A stretch of DNA of 40,827 nt from Ruminococcus sp. (GTDB taxonomy: Bacteria > Bacillota > Clostridia > Oscillospirales > Acutalibacteraceae): NCBI GenBank assembly GCA_004558485.1, contig SFCS01000022.1:1-40827 (forward strand), read 5' to 3'. Every line of letters starts with the position of its first letter. Within the stretch, counting starts at the first letter, position 1. The notes below the pieces were generated by a model. It ran no database searches. It worked only from the letters and a program-made list of their open reading frames with translations, and was not told the origin of the DNA. The translations under genes and the position numbers were made by a program. Positions 17,598 through 24,638 of this stretch are shown here, one piece after another.

Positions 17598-17627
17598 TTG
17601 ACAAATTGTCGGACAAGGCATTACAAT
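17598..17627 (+). promoter_or_regulatory. sigma-A promoter of rnpB
   Basis: -35 TTGACA (17598-17603), 18-bp spacer, -10 TACAAT (17622-17627). The expected start about 7 nt later coincides with the 5' end of RNase P RNA at 17634. Confidence 0.88.
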
Positions 17628-17633
17628 AGAATA

Positions 17634-17966
17634 CCGAGCGGACTGAGCAGTCGCGTGCGGCAACGCATGAGGAAAGTCCGAGCTCCGCAGGGCGGGATAA
17701 CGGCTAACGGCCGCCGAGGGTGACCTCAGGGAAAGTGCAACAGAGATATACCGCCGCCGCTTTTGCGGCGGTAAGGGTGGAAAGGCGAGGTAAGAGCTCA
17801 CCGGCGCATCGGAGACGGTGCGGCCCTGCAAACCCTATCCGGAGCAACGCCGACTGAAGCGATACATTTGCCCGATGTGCTTCGACGGGCGGCTGGAGCT
17901 GTCTGGTAACAGGCAGTCGAGATAGATGACTGTTCACGACAGAACTCGGCTTATAGGTCCGCTCGG
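17634..17966 (+). ncRNA. rnpB: RNase P RNA (bacterial, class A-like)
   Basis: Catalytic RNA that removes tRNA 5' leaders. P1 is a perfect 10-bp helix between 17634-17643 and 17957-17966. Conserved core elements appear in order: GAGGAAAGTCCGAGCTC (17669-17685, P4 5' side region), ACAGAGATATACCGCC, GAGGTAAGAGCTCACCG, TGCAAACCCTATCCGGAGCA, and ACAGAACTCGGCTTATAG before the 3' P1 strand. Length about 333 nt. The gene lies between its own promoter and terminator. Confidence 0.97.
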
Positions 17967-17996
17967 AAAAAGGCGTCGGTTTCGGCGCCTTTTTCT
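17967..17996 (+). terminator. Terminator of rnpB
   Basis: Stem AAAAAGGCGTCG/CGGCGCCTTTTT (17967-17978/17983-17994, one mispaired T-G) with loop GTTT and T run. The -35 of the next promoter overlaps its end. Confidence 0.9.
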
Positions 17997-18024
17997 TGAT
18001 TTTTAGCAGGGTGTGTGGTATACT
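17996..18024 (+). promoter_or_regulatory. sigma-A promoter of the DUF1858 gene
   Basis: -35 TTGATT (17996-18001), 17-bp spacer ending TGG, -10 TATACT (18019-18024). Confidence 0.8.
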
Positions 18025-18055
18025 AGAGTTAGTTTAACAGAAAGGAAGTCATCCT

Positions 18056-18256
18056 ATGCAGATCACAAAAGAAACGCTCATCGGCGATATTCTCGATATG
18101 GACAGCACCACCGCTCCGTATTTTCTGGAGATGGGGATGCATTGCCTCGGCTGCCCCGCATCGCGCGGCGAGTCGCTCGAGCAGGCGTGTGAGGTGCACG
18201 GCGTCGATTGCGACACGCTGGTGCAGAAAATCAACGCTCATCTTGCCGGCAAGTAA
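18056..18256 (+). CDS. DUF1858 small redox-disulfide protein
   Basis: A 66-residue cytosolic protein of the DUF1858 family, related to the domain described as the hybrid-cluster-protein-associated redox disulphide domain. The CxxC motif CLGCPAS (C33-x2-C36 region) follows a conserved 'FLEMGMHCLGC' turn, as is typical. Biochemical role unproven; a redox or metal-binding function is inferred from the CxxC. AAAGGAAG precedes the ATG at 18056. It is followed by a terminator and then trmK on the same strand. Confidence 0.85.
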   Translation: MQITKETLIGDILDMDSTTAPYFLEMGMHCLGCPASRGESLEQACEVHGVDCDTLVQKINAHLAGK

Positions 18257-18265
18257 ACCGAAGGG

Positions 18266-18297
18266 AAGCGGGATGTCTTGCGACATCCCGCTTTTTT
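18266..18297 (+). terminator. Terminator between the DUF1858 gene and trmK
   Basis: Perfect 12-bp stem 18266-18277/18282-18293 with loop TTGC, then six T. The trmK ribosome binding site begins 7 nt later (18304), leaving no space for another promoter. Confidence 0.9.
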
Positions 18298-18312
18298 ATA
18301 CTTGGAGGACAT

Positions 18313-18942
18313 ATGCTGAGTAAACGCCTTGCAGCGGTTGCCGCCATGGTGCGGCAGGGCAGCCGTGTCGCCGACATCGGCACGGATCATGCCTATTTGC
18401 CGGTACATCTTGCGGAAAACGGCACAGTGCCGTCGGCAATCGCGTCGGATCTGCGCAAAGGGCCGTGTGCATCTGCGCAAAAAACCGTCGCGGCGGCGGG
18501 ACTTGCCGACAAAATCGCCGTGCGGCTGGGGGACGGACTTTCGTCTGTTTCGCCCGATGAGGTTGACGACATCGTGATCGCGGGCATGGGCGGGGAGACG
18601 ATTGCCGCCATTCTCGCCGCCGCACCGTGGGTGCGGGACGGTCGGCTGCGCCTTATTTTGCAGCCGATGTCGAAGCTCGAGGTGCTGCATGCGTTTCTTA
18701 TGACCGGCGGCTTTGCGATCGACGAGGAGATAACGGTGCGGGACGGGCATGACTATGTGGTTCTGCGGGCGCATTTCGCCGACCTGCCGCCGATTGACGA
18801 TCCGTTCCTTTTCTGGCGCGGTGCGTTCAAGGTGCCCGACGGGCGGGACTATTGGCAAAAGACGGCGGCATATCTCAAGGTGCGCGCCGCGCACGGCGAG
18901 CCGCAGCTTGCGGACATTGCCGCCCGCTTGGCGGCATTATGA
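18313..18942 (+). CDS. trmK: tRNA (adenine(22)-N1)-methyltransferase
   Basis: TrmK methylates A22 in tRNA (m1A22) using S-adenosylmethionine. 209 residues. Motif I VADIGTDHAYLPVHL (19-33) and the catalytic-domain motif DDIVIAGMGGETI (about 91-103) are the TrmK hallmarks. GGAGG (18304-18308) serves ATG 18313. The following Nif3-like gene 14 bp downstream reproduces the trmK-yqfO pairing known from B. subtilis. Transcription must pass the terminator at 18266-18297 or start at an unseen promoter. Confidence 0.93.
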   Translation: MLSKRLAAVAAMVRQGSRVADIGTDHAYLPVHLAENGTVPSAIASDLRKGPCASAQKTVAAAGLADKIAVRLGDGLSSVSPDEVDDIVIAGMGGETIAAILAAAPWVRDGRLRLILQPMSKLEVLHAFLMTGGFAIDEEITVRDGHDYVVLRAHFADLPPIDDPFLFWRGAFKVPDGRDYWQKTAAYLKVRAAHGEPQLADIAARLAAL

Positions 18943-18956
18943 AAAGGGGTGCAAAC

Positions 18957-19703
18957 ATGACAAAACGCGCGGACATCCTCGCTTTTTTGGAGAAAAAAGC
19001 CCCCGTCGGGACGGCGGAGGAATGGGATAATGTGGGACTGTTGGCGGACGCGGGCAAAGAGGAGCTGCACACGGTGTGCGTCGCGCTGGACGCGACGCCC
19101 GCGGCGATCGACTTTGCCGCAAAAAAGGGTGCGGGGCTCCTCATCACGCACCATCCCGTCATTTTTCACCCGTTAAAGTGCCTGACGGGGGACACGCCGG
19201 CGGTCACGGCGCTTAAAAAGGGTGTGTCGATTTTGTCGCTGCACACCAATCTCGACAAAGCGGCGGGCGGCGTCAACGACACGCTGGCGGCGCTTTTGGG
19301 ACTCTGCGATGTTATAACGCTGCCGGACGGTATGACGCGCGTCGGCAAGCTGCCGACGCCGAGGGGGGCGGCGGATTTTGCCAAGGCTGCGGCGGCGGCA
19401 CTTGCCGCGCCGGTCGCCTTTTGCGGAGAGAACACTGTCGAAACGGTCGCTGTTTGCGGCGGCGGTGCGGGAGACGGCGTTTTTTCGCTGCCGACGGGCG
19501 TCGACGCCTATGTCACCGGCGAAATGAAGCATCACGAATTTCTGGCAGCACGGGAGAGAGGGCTTTGCGCCGTTGCGGCGGGGCACTATGCGACCGAGGT
19601 GCCGGTGATCTATACACTGGAAAAATGGCTGCGGGAGGCATTTCCCGCACTGACGGTGGCGGTGTTCGCGGACACGGCGCCGTATACGGTAACAGAGGGT
19701 TAA
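18957..19703 (+). CDS. Nif3-like dinuclear metal centre protein (YqfO family)
   Basis: 248 residues of the NIF3/DUF34 family. Metal-binding residues are visible: THHP (H-H in GLLITHHPVIF), D in HTNLDKAAGG, and C-terminal H and E in AGHYATEVP. Members form hexameric toroids; a GTP cyclohydrolase-like or metal-handling role has been proposed but is not settled. It lacks the central inserted domain seen in B. subtilis YqfO (about 370 residues), so it is the short form. ATG 18957 follows AGGGG; an upstream ATG overlapping the trmK stop (18939) is possible but less well placed. Only 5 bp separate it from rqcH. Confidence 0.92.
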   Translation: MTKRADILAFLEKKAPVGTAEEWDNVGLLADAGKEELHTVCVALDATPAAIDFAAKKGAGLLITHHPVIFHPLKCLTGDTPAVTALKKGVSILSLHTNLDKAAGGVNDTLAALLGLCDVITLPDGMTRVGKLPTPRGAADFAKAAAAALAAPVAFCGENTVETVAVCGGGAGDGVFSLPTGVDAYVTGEMKHHEFLAARERGLCAVAAGHYATEVPVIYTLEKWLREAFPALTVAVFADTAPYTVTEG

Positions 19704-19708
19704 AAACG

Positions 19709-21433
19709 ATGGCTTTGGACGGACTGTATCTTTCCTGTCTGCGCGGAGAGATCGAAAAAGCGCTTTTGGGGCTGCGGGTGGACAAAATCTCGCAGCCCTC
19801 GCGCGAAGAGGTTTTCATGGGCTTTCACGGCAAGGAGGGCAGCCATCGGCTGTATCTTTCGGCACAGGTGAACGCCCCGCGCATCCAGCTGACGGCGCTG
19901 CGGGCGGAAAACCCGCCGCAGCCGCCGATGTTCTGCATGCTGCTGCGCAAGCATCTTGCGGGCGGCAGGCTCGTCGGCGTGCGGCAGCCGGGCGCGGAGA
20001 GAGCGCTGTATCTTGATTTTGAATGTGTGAATGAGCTCGGCGACACGGTGCAGCTGACGCTGGCGGCGGAGATGATGGGAAAATACAGCAACATCATCCT
20101 GATCGGCAGCGACGGGAGGGTGCTCGATGCGCTGCGGCGCGTCGATCTGCCCTATGCGCTGCCGCAGCCGCCCGCGGGGCGGCACGACCTCTCGAAAACG
20201 CCGCCTGCGGAAATGCTTGCCCTTTTGCAGACCGACACCCGCCCGCTGGCGGCGGCGCTGGCGGCGACGACGCAGGGCATCGCCCCCGTTCTGTGCCGCG
20301 AGCTGGCACTGCGGGCGGCGGGGGATGCGGACACGCCCTGCGACCGCCTCGATGCCGCCGCGTGGGAAAAGCTCGCGGCGGGACTTGCCCGTGTGCGGGA
20401 AATTTTTGACGACTGCACGGCGGGGCAGCCGCTTGTTTTGTATGAAAACGACCTGCCGATCGCGTTTTCGCCGCTGCCGCTTTTGCAGTACGGCATGGCG
20501 ACGGGCAGGGTGTTCGACAGCTTCGGCGCGGCGCTCGACGCTTTCTATGGCGAGCGGGATGCGGCACAGCGCAAACAGCAGCGCACGGCGGCGCTCTCGC
20601 ATTTGCTGCACACCGACACGGCGCGCCTCAAACGCAAGCTCGCAAAGCAGCGGCAGGAGCTGGCGGCGACACGGCAGCGCGATACCTATCGCGTGTATGC
20701 CGATCTTATCAACGCCAACATCCATGCCATCGCGCGCGGGGCGGAAAGTGCGGCGCTTGTCAACTACTATGATCCCGATTGCAAAACGGTGACGGTGCCG
20801 CTCGACCCCGCTCTGTCGGCGGCGGGAAATGCGCAGCGGTATTATAAGCTGTACCGCAAGGCGCAGACGGCGGGGCGCGTGCTCGCCGAGCAGATCGCAA
20901 AGGGCGAGGCAGAGCTTGCCTATCTCGAAACGGTCGCGGATGCACTGTCCCGCTGCGACGATGCAGCGGCGATTGCCGCGCTGCATGCGGAATTGGAGGC
21001 GGGTGGCTATGTCAAAGCGCGGCGCGGTGCAAAGCGCAAAATGCCGACGCTGGCGCCGAAGACCTTTGTGACCGACGACGGGTTCACCGTGCTGGTCGGG
21101 CGCAACAATGTGCAGAACGACCGTCTCACCAAGGAGGCACGCGGCGACGACATCTGGCTGCATACGAAGAACATCCCCGGCTCGCATGTCATCCTCGTCA
21201 CAAGCGGCGAAACGCCGCCTGAGCGTTCGGTGCTGCAGGCAGCAATGCTCGCGGCGCTCCATTCGGGCGCGGCGACCTCGGGACAGGTGCCCGTGGACTT
21301 CACACAGGTGCGGCATGTGCACAAGCCTGCGGGCGCGAAGCCGGGGTTTGTCATTTTCGAAAAAAACCGCACGCTGTTTGTCACGCCGGACAGGGCGCTT
21401 GCGGAAAGATTGCAAAAAGGTGCGGAGAACTAA
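19709..21433 (+). CDS. rqcH: Rqc2 homologue RqcH (NFACT family)
   Basis: 574 residues. RqcH binds stalled 50S subunits carrying peptidyl-tRNA and recruits tRNA-Ala to add C-terminal Ala tails for degradation. The NFACT-N domain covers about 1-200 (MLLRKHLAGGRLVGVRQPGAER), a helix-hairpin-helix and coiled-coil region follows (charged helices 250-420), and the NFACT-R domain ends the protein (DIWLHTKNIPGSHVIL, starting near 480). The residues equivalent to Asp97-Arg98, needed for tailing in B. subtilis, read Glu97-Arg98 here. Last gene of the trmK-nif3-rqcH unit, followed by a shared terminator. Confidence 0.94.
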   Translation: MALDGLYLSCLRGEIEKALLGLRVDKISQPSREEVFMGFHGKEGSHRLYLSAQVNAPRIQLTALRAENPPQPPMFCMLLRKHLAGGRLVGVRQPGAERALYLDFECVNELGDTVQLTLAAEMMGKYSNIILIGSDGRVLDALRRVDLPYALPQPPAGRHDLSKTPPAEMLALLQTDTRPLAAALAATTQGIAPVLCRELALRAAGDADTPCDRLDAAAWEKLAAGLARVREIFDDCTAGQPLVLYENDLPIAFSPLPLLQYGMATGRVFDSFGAALDAFYGERDAAQRKQQRTAALSHLLHTDTARLKRKLAKQRQELAATRQRDTYRVYADLINANIHAIARGAESAALVNYYDPDCKTVTVPLDPALSAAGNAQRYYKLYRKAQTAGRVLAEQIAKGEAELAYLETVADALSRCDDAAAIAALHAELEAGGYVKARRGAKRKMPTLAPKTFVTDDGFTVLVGRNNVQNDRLTKEARGDDIWLHTKNIPGSHVILVTSGETPPERSVLQAAMLAALHSGAATSGQVPVDFTQVRHVHKPAGAKPGFVIFEKNRTLFVTPDRALAERLQKGAEN

Positions 21434-21451
21434 AAGCTCTCCGCACTTTTT
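21416..21451. terminator. Bidirectional terminator between rqcH and tatD
   Basis: Stem pairing 21416-21428 with 21438-21450 (core TGCGGAGA/TCTCCGCA, one G-U) with A and T tracts outside. It contains the rqcH stop codon and touches the tatD stop codon. Confidence 0.85.
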
Positions 21452-22217
21452 ATGAAATATGAAACAGGGTGCGCGCGTTCTGCGCGGTCTCTGCGGCAAG
21501 GGCATCGGCGGACACGCCGCGCACCGCCGCGATCGTTTCCAACACATAGGCGATCATCGCCGAGTTGCACCGCTCGCCGCGGTGGGGCGTCGGCGCCATA
21601 TACGGCGCGTCCGTCTCGACGAGCAGGCGGTCGGCAGGGACTGCCGCCGCGGCTGCGAGCGGCTTTTTGGCGTTCTTGAAGGTGGTCGCGCCGCCAAGCC
21701 CGACATACATGCCGAGCGCCGTGACCGCGCGGAGCATTTCCACACTCCCCGAAAAGCAGTGCACCACGCCGCGCGGGCGATAGCGGGTGAGAAGCTGCAG
21801 CGTGTCGGCGTGCGCGTCGCGGTCGTGCACGATGACGGGGAGATCTTTTTCGACGGCAAAGCGCAGCTGTGCCGCGAAGACCGCAAGCTGCTTTTCCCGC
21901 GGGCAAGCGTCCTCATAGTGATAGTCAAGTCCGATCTCGCCGATCGCCACCACCTTTTTTTCGGACAAAAACGGCAAAAGCTTTTCCGGCAGCGTCGCCG
22001 CGTCCACGGTCGCCGCCGCCTCGGGATGCACGCCGACGGCAGCGTATACAAACGGATACCGCGCGGCAAGGTCAAGGCATGCGGGGATGCTTTCGAGGCT
22101 GTCCGCCGCGTTGACGACGCCGACAACGCCCTTTTCCGGCAGTGCCGACAGCACCGCATCGCGATCGGCGGCAAAGGCGGCGTCGTTATAATGTGCGTGA
22201 GAGTCAAAAATTTCCAT
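21450..22217 (-). CDS. TatD-family metal-dependent hydrolase
   Basis: 255 residues of the TatD deoxyribonuclease family (TIM-barrel amidohydrolase fold). Metal ligands are in place: H7 and H9 in FDSHAHYND, E in IGEIGLDYHY, H in VIVHDRDAH, H in VVHCFSG, and D in VETDAPYMAP. Members have 3'-5' exonuclease activity on DNA or RNA; the physiological role is uncertain. ATG 22217 is preceded by GGAGG (22223-22227); the longer open frame upstream crosses the HPr terminator and is not credible. It lies behind the HPr gene with a terminator only about 15 nt before its start codon. Confidence 0.92.
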   Translation of the reverse strand: MEIFDSHAHYNDAAFAADRDAVLSALPEKGVVGVVNAADSLESIPACLDLAARYPFVYAAVGVHPEAAATVDAATLPEKLLPFLSEKKVVAIGEIGLDYHYEDACPREKQLAVFAAQLRFAVEKDLPVIVHDRDAHADTLQLLTRYRPRGVVHCFSGSVEMLRAVTALGMYVGLGGATTFKNAKKPLAAAAAVPADRLLVETDAPYMAPTPHRGERCNSAMIAYVLETIAAVRGVSADALAAETAQNARTLFHIS

Positions 22218-22231
22218 GTTGTCCTCCGATG

Positions 22232-22259
22232 AAAAAACGCGCAGCCGTTTGGCTGCGCG
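22232..22259 (-). terminator. Terminator between HPr gene and tatD
   Basis: Stem 22238-22246/22251-22259 with a 4-nt loop; on the minus strand it is followed by six T (22232-22237). The tatD ribosome binding site starts 5 nt later. Confidence 0.88.
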
Positions 22260-22275
22260 CTGCGTTTTTAAGCAA

Positions 22276-22539
22276 TCATTCCGAAAAGCCGGACTCCACC
22301 AGATCGACAAGCCCCTTCACAGCGGCTTCTTCGTCGGCGCCGTCGGCGATGATGCGAATGGTCGTTCCGCCCACAATGCCGAGCGACAAAACGCCGAGCA
22401 GACTCTTCGCGTTGACGCGGCGATCCTCTTTTTCCACCCAGATGGACGACTTATAGCCGTTGGCCTTCTGAATGAAGAAGGTTGCAGGACGCGCGTGGAG
22501 ACCGACCTGGTTCTGCACCACTACATCTTTAACACACAT
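22276..22539 (-). CDS. ptsH: HPr-family phosphocarrier protein
   Basis: 87 residues. Both phosphorylation sites are present: His15 in GLHARPATFF (phosphotransfer from Enzyme I to PTS EII proteins) and Ser46 in NAKSLLGVLSLG (HPr kinase/phosphatase site for CcpA-dependent catabolite control). The His at 15 argues against Crh, which has Gln there. No ptsI is adjacent, as is common in Clostridia. It has its own promoter (22596-22623) and terminator; tatD follows. Confidence 0.92.
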   Translation of the reverse strand: MCVKDVVVQNQVGLHARPATFFIQKANGYKSSIWVEKEDRRVNAKSLLGVLSLGIVGGTTIRIIADGADEEAAVKGLVDLVESGFSE

Positions 22540-22595
22540 AATCAGACGCCCCTTTTCTATATCGAAAGAAAAATATACCTCTCATTGCTGCCACT

Positions 22596-22623
22596 AGTAT
22601 ACCACATTTTTATGCTTCGTCAA
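22596..22623 (-). promoter_or_regulatory. Promoter of the HPr gene
   Basis: Minus strand: -35 TTGACG (22618-22623), 16-bp spacer ending TGG, -10 TATACT (22596-22601). The leader would be about 50 nt. Confidence 0.8.
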
Positions 22624-22753
22624 TGCGTTTTGTGTATTTTCGGGTTTGTGACCGATTTTTGACGAAACGGAAATTTGCGATTTGTTATTTTTGACATAAA
22701 AAGTGGAAAACTTTTGACACCCGAAGGGGTTTGCCTGTCGAAAAAACGCGCTG

Positions 22754-23491
22754 TCAGTCGACGGGGAATCCCGCCTTTTGCAGGAATGCCTTGTCTTTCT
22801 CGGTGAGCGTCGCCGTTTGCAGCATATCCGGACGCAGCCGTGCCGTGCGCAAAAGCGCCTGTTCCCGCCGCCAGCGGCGGATGTTTTCATGATGCCCCGT
22901 GGTGAGAATTTCGGGGATCTCACGTCCCTCCCACACGGCGGGGCGGGTATACTGCGGGTATTCGAGCAGTCCCGCAAAATGGCTCTCCTCGGTGTAGCAC
23001 TCCGTGTCGGAAAGCACGCCCGGCACCATGCGGGCAACGCAGTCGACAAGCGTCAGCGCGGGCAGCTCGCCGCCCGTCAGCACATAGTCGCCGACGGAGA
23101 TCTGCTCGTCGACGAGCGCCTCCAACACCCGTTCGTCCACGCCCTCATAGTGTCCGCACAGGATGCAGAGCTCCGGAAGCTTCGACAGCTCGACGGCGCG
23201 CTTTTGCGTCAGCGTTCTGCCCTGCGGGGACATATAGATAAAATGCGGGCGGTGCCCCAGCTCGTCGCAAACGGCGCGAAAGCAGTCGGCGATCGGCTGC
23301 GCGAACATGACCAGTCCCTTGCCGCCGCCGTAGGGGTAGTCGTCGACCTGCATCTGCCGATTTTGCGTGTAGGTGCGGATCTGATGACAGTGCGCCTCAA
23401 TGGCGCCCTTTTTCTGCGCCCTGCCGATGATGCTGGTTTCGAGCACGGCGTCGCACATTTCGGGGAACAGCGTCAAAATGTCAAATCTCAA
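22754..23491 (-). CDS. trmD: tRNA (guanine(37)-N1)-methyltransferase
   Basis: TrmD makes m1G37 in tRNAs that read CNN codons, preventing +1 frameshifts. 245 residues, a SPOUT (trefoil-knot) enzyme. Visible motifs: DDYPYGGGKGLVM (about 50-62), YMSPQGRTL, LCGHYEGVDERV (most relatives have CGRYEG) and ISVGDYVLTGGELPAL, which forms the AdoMet knot. It overlaps rimM by 4 bp (ATGA type). No rplS follows, unlike in many bacteria. I see no convincing terminator in the 214 bp to the HPr gene on this strand. Confidence 0.96.
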   Translation of the reverse strand: MRFDILTLFPEMCDAVLETSIIGRAQKKGAIEAHCHQIRTYTQNRQMQVDDYPYGGGKGLVMFAQPIADCFRAVCDELGHRPHFIYMSPQGRTLTQKRAVELSKLPELCILCGHYEGVDERVLEALVDEQISVGDYVLTGGELPALTLVDCVARMVPGVLSDTECYTEESHFAGLLEYPQYTRPAVWEGREIPEILTTGHHENIRRWRREQALLRTARLRPDMLQTATLTEKDKAFLQKAGFPVD

Positions 23492-24000
23492 GTGTCAAAC
23501 AATCCTTTCATGGGGCGGATGCGCACGCTTTGAGCGTCGATGTCCACCGCTATGACGATGGCGGGGATGGCGGGGATGAGCACCGCCGTGCCGTCCGCCT
23601 TTTGCATGTGGTAGATGTCGCCCGCGCCGTTGTTGCTGACATCGGTGATGTGCCCGTAGATTTCTCCCGTGTCTGCGTCGGAGACGGCACAGCCGATGAG
23701 GTCACAGATGAAATACCGTCCGTCAGGCAGCGGCATGTCCGCTCTGGCGGCAAAAAGGCGCTTGCCGCGCCAGGTCGCCGCCGCCTGCACGGTGTCGATG
23801 CCCGCCGCCTTCATCAGCACGATGTTTTTGTGCGGGCGGCTCTTGACCGCAAATTTTTCTTTTCCCGCCGCGTCGGCATACAGCACCGACAGCCTGCAAA
23901 AGGCGGCGGCGCTGTCGCACCACGGCTGCACCCGCATCTCACCGGCGATGCCGTGCGTTCCGACCACCTCGCCGATCTCCAAAAAAGCCGATTTTGCCAT
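23488..24000 (-). CDS. rimM: 16S rRNA processing protein RimM
   Basis: 170 residues. RimM assists 30S head maturation and binds ribosomal protein S19. The N-terminal RimM domain begins IGEVVGTHGIAGEMRVQPW, and the C-terminal PRC-barrel covers about 95-165 (LIGCAVSDADTGEIYGHITDV...VLIPAIPAIVIAVDI). GAGGAG at 24007-24012 serves ATG 24000. It overlaps trmD by 4 bp. A terminator lies between it and khpA. Confidence 0.94.
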   Translation of the reverse strand: MAKSAFLEIGEVVGTHGIAGEMRVQPWCDSAAAFCRLSVLYADAAGKEKFAVKSRPHKNIVLMKAAGIDTVQAAATWRGKRLFAARADMPLPDGRYFICDLIGCAVSDADTGEIYGHITDVSNNGAGDIYHMQKADGTAVLIPAIPAIVIAVDIDAQSVRIRPMKGLFDT

Positions 24001-24018
24001 ACATTTCTCCTCGCAGTG

Positions 24019-24046
24019 AAAAAAGGGGCGTCACGCGACACCCCTT
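24019..24046 (-). terminator. Terminator between khpA and rimM
   Basis: Stem AAGGGGTGTC/GACGCCCCTT read on the minus strand (24037-24046/24023-24032, one G-U), loop of 4, followed by six T (24019-24024). The rimM ribosome binding site is 6 nt further on. Confidence 0.85.
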
Positions 24047-24058
24047 CTTTTTTGCTCT

Positions 24059-24292
24059 TCAGTCGATCTCGACCGCGACCTTGACATCCTGACGGGTCGC
24101 CGCGGCGCGCATCACCGTGCGCATCGCTTTGGCAATGCGGCCCTGTTTGCCGATCACGCGGCCCATATCCTCCTGCGCAACATGCAGATGGAACACGATG
24201 GTGCCGTCCTCTGCCGGTGCGTCCTGCTCCACTGTGACAGCGTCCGGATTTTCAACCAAACCCTGCGCAATGGTCATCAAAAGCTCTTTCAT
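24059..24292 (-). CDS. khpA: KH-domain RNA-binding protein KhpA
   Basis: 77 residues, a single KH domain with the GxxG loop GRVIGKQGRIAKAMRTVMRAAA in its centre. KhpA partners with KhpB/Jag in Gram-positive bacteria and binds RNAs connected with cell division and elongation. The position between rpsP and rimM is the usual Firmicutes location (ylqC in B. subtilis). The gene ends just before the terminator at 24019-24046. Confidence 0.93.
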   Translation of the reverse strand: MKELLMTIAQGLVENPDAVTVEQDAPAEDGTIVFHLHVAQEDMGRVIGKQGRIAKAMRTVMRAAATRQDVKVAVEID

Positions 24293-24329
24293 TCGCGCAT
24301 TATCCTTTCCGGCGTGCAGTCACAAGCAA

Positions 24330-24575
24330 TTACTTCTCGACGCCGACCTTTTTCAGCAAAGCACGAACCGTGTCGGTCGGCTGCGCGCCGTTGGCGATCC
24401 ACTGCTTTGCCTTGTCGACATCGATGTTGATTGCCGGCGGCTGGGCCAACGGATCATAGGTGCCGAGCTTTTCGATAAAGCGGCCGTCACGCGGATAGCG
24501 GGAGTCAGCCACGACTACACGATAAAACGGTGCTTTCTTCGCGCCGATGCGGCGCAAACGGATTTTTACTGCCAT
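24330..24575 (-). CDS. rpsP: 30S ribosomal protein S16
   Basis: 81 residues, beginning MAVKIRLRRIGAKKAPFYRVVVADSRYPRDGRFIEKLGTYDP, the canonical S16 N-terminus. ATG 24575 has GGAGG just upstream; the five extra codons above it are leader. Component of the 30S body, assembled early. It lies in the ylxM-ffh-rpsP-khpA unit, 37 bp before khpA. Confidence 0.97.
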   Translation of the reverse strand: MAVKIRLRRIGAKKAPFYRVVVADSRYPRDGRFIEKLGTYDPLAQPPAINIDVDKAKQWIANGAQPTDTVRALLKKVGVEK

Positions 24576-24638
24576 ACTGAGAACCTCCAAAAAATTGATT
24601 ACTGTGTATATATCTTCAACCGGTCATGCCGGATGAAT

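Noticed and set aside
18297..18302. TATACT just before the trmK ribosome binding site as a -10 element
   Set aside because: No -35 at acceptable spacing, and the start site would fall inside the ribosome binding site.
22624..22753. Terminator for trmD in the gap before the HPr gene
   Set aside because: Only weak short stems without a good T tract on the minus strand were found.
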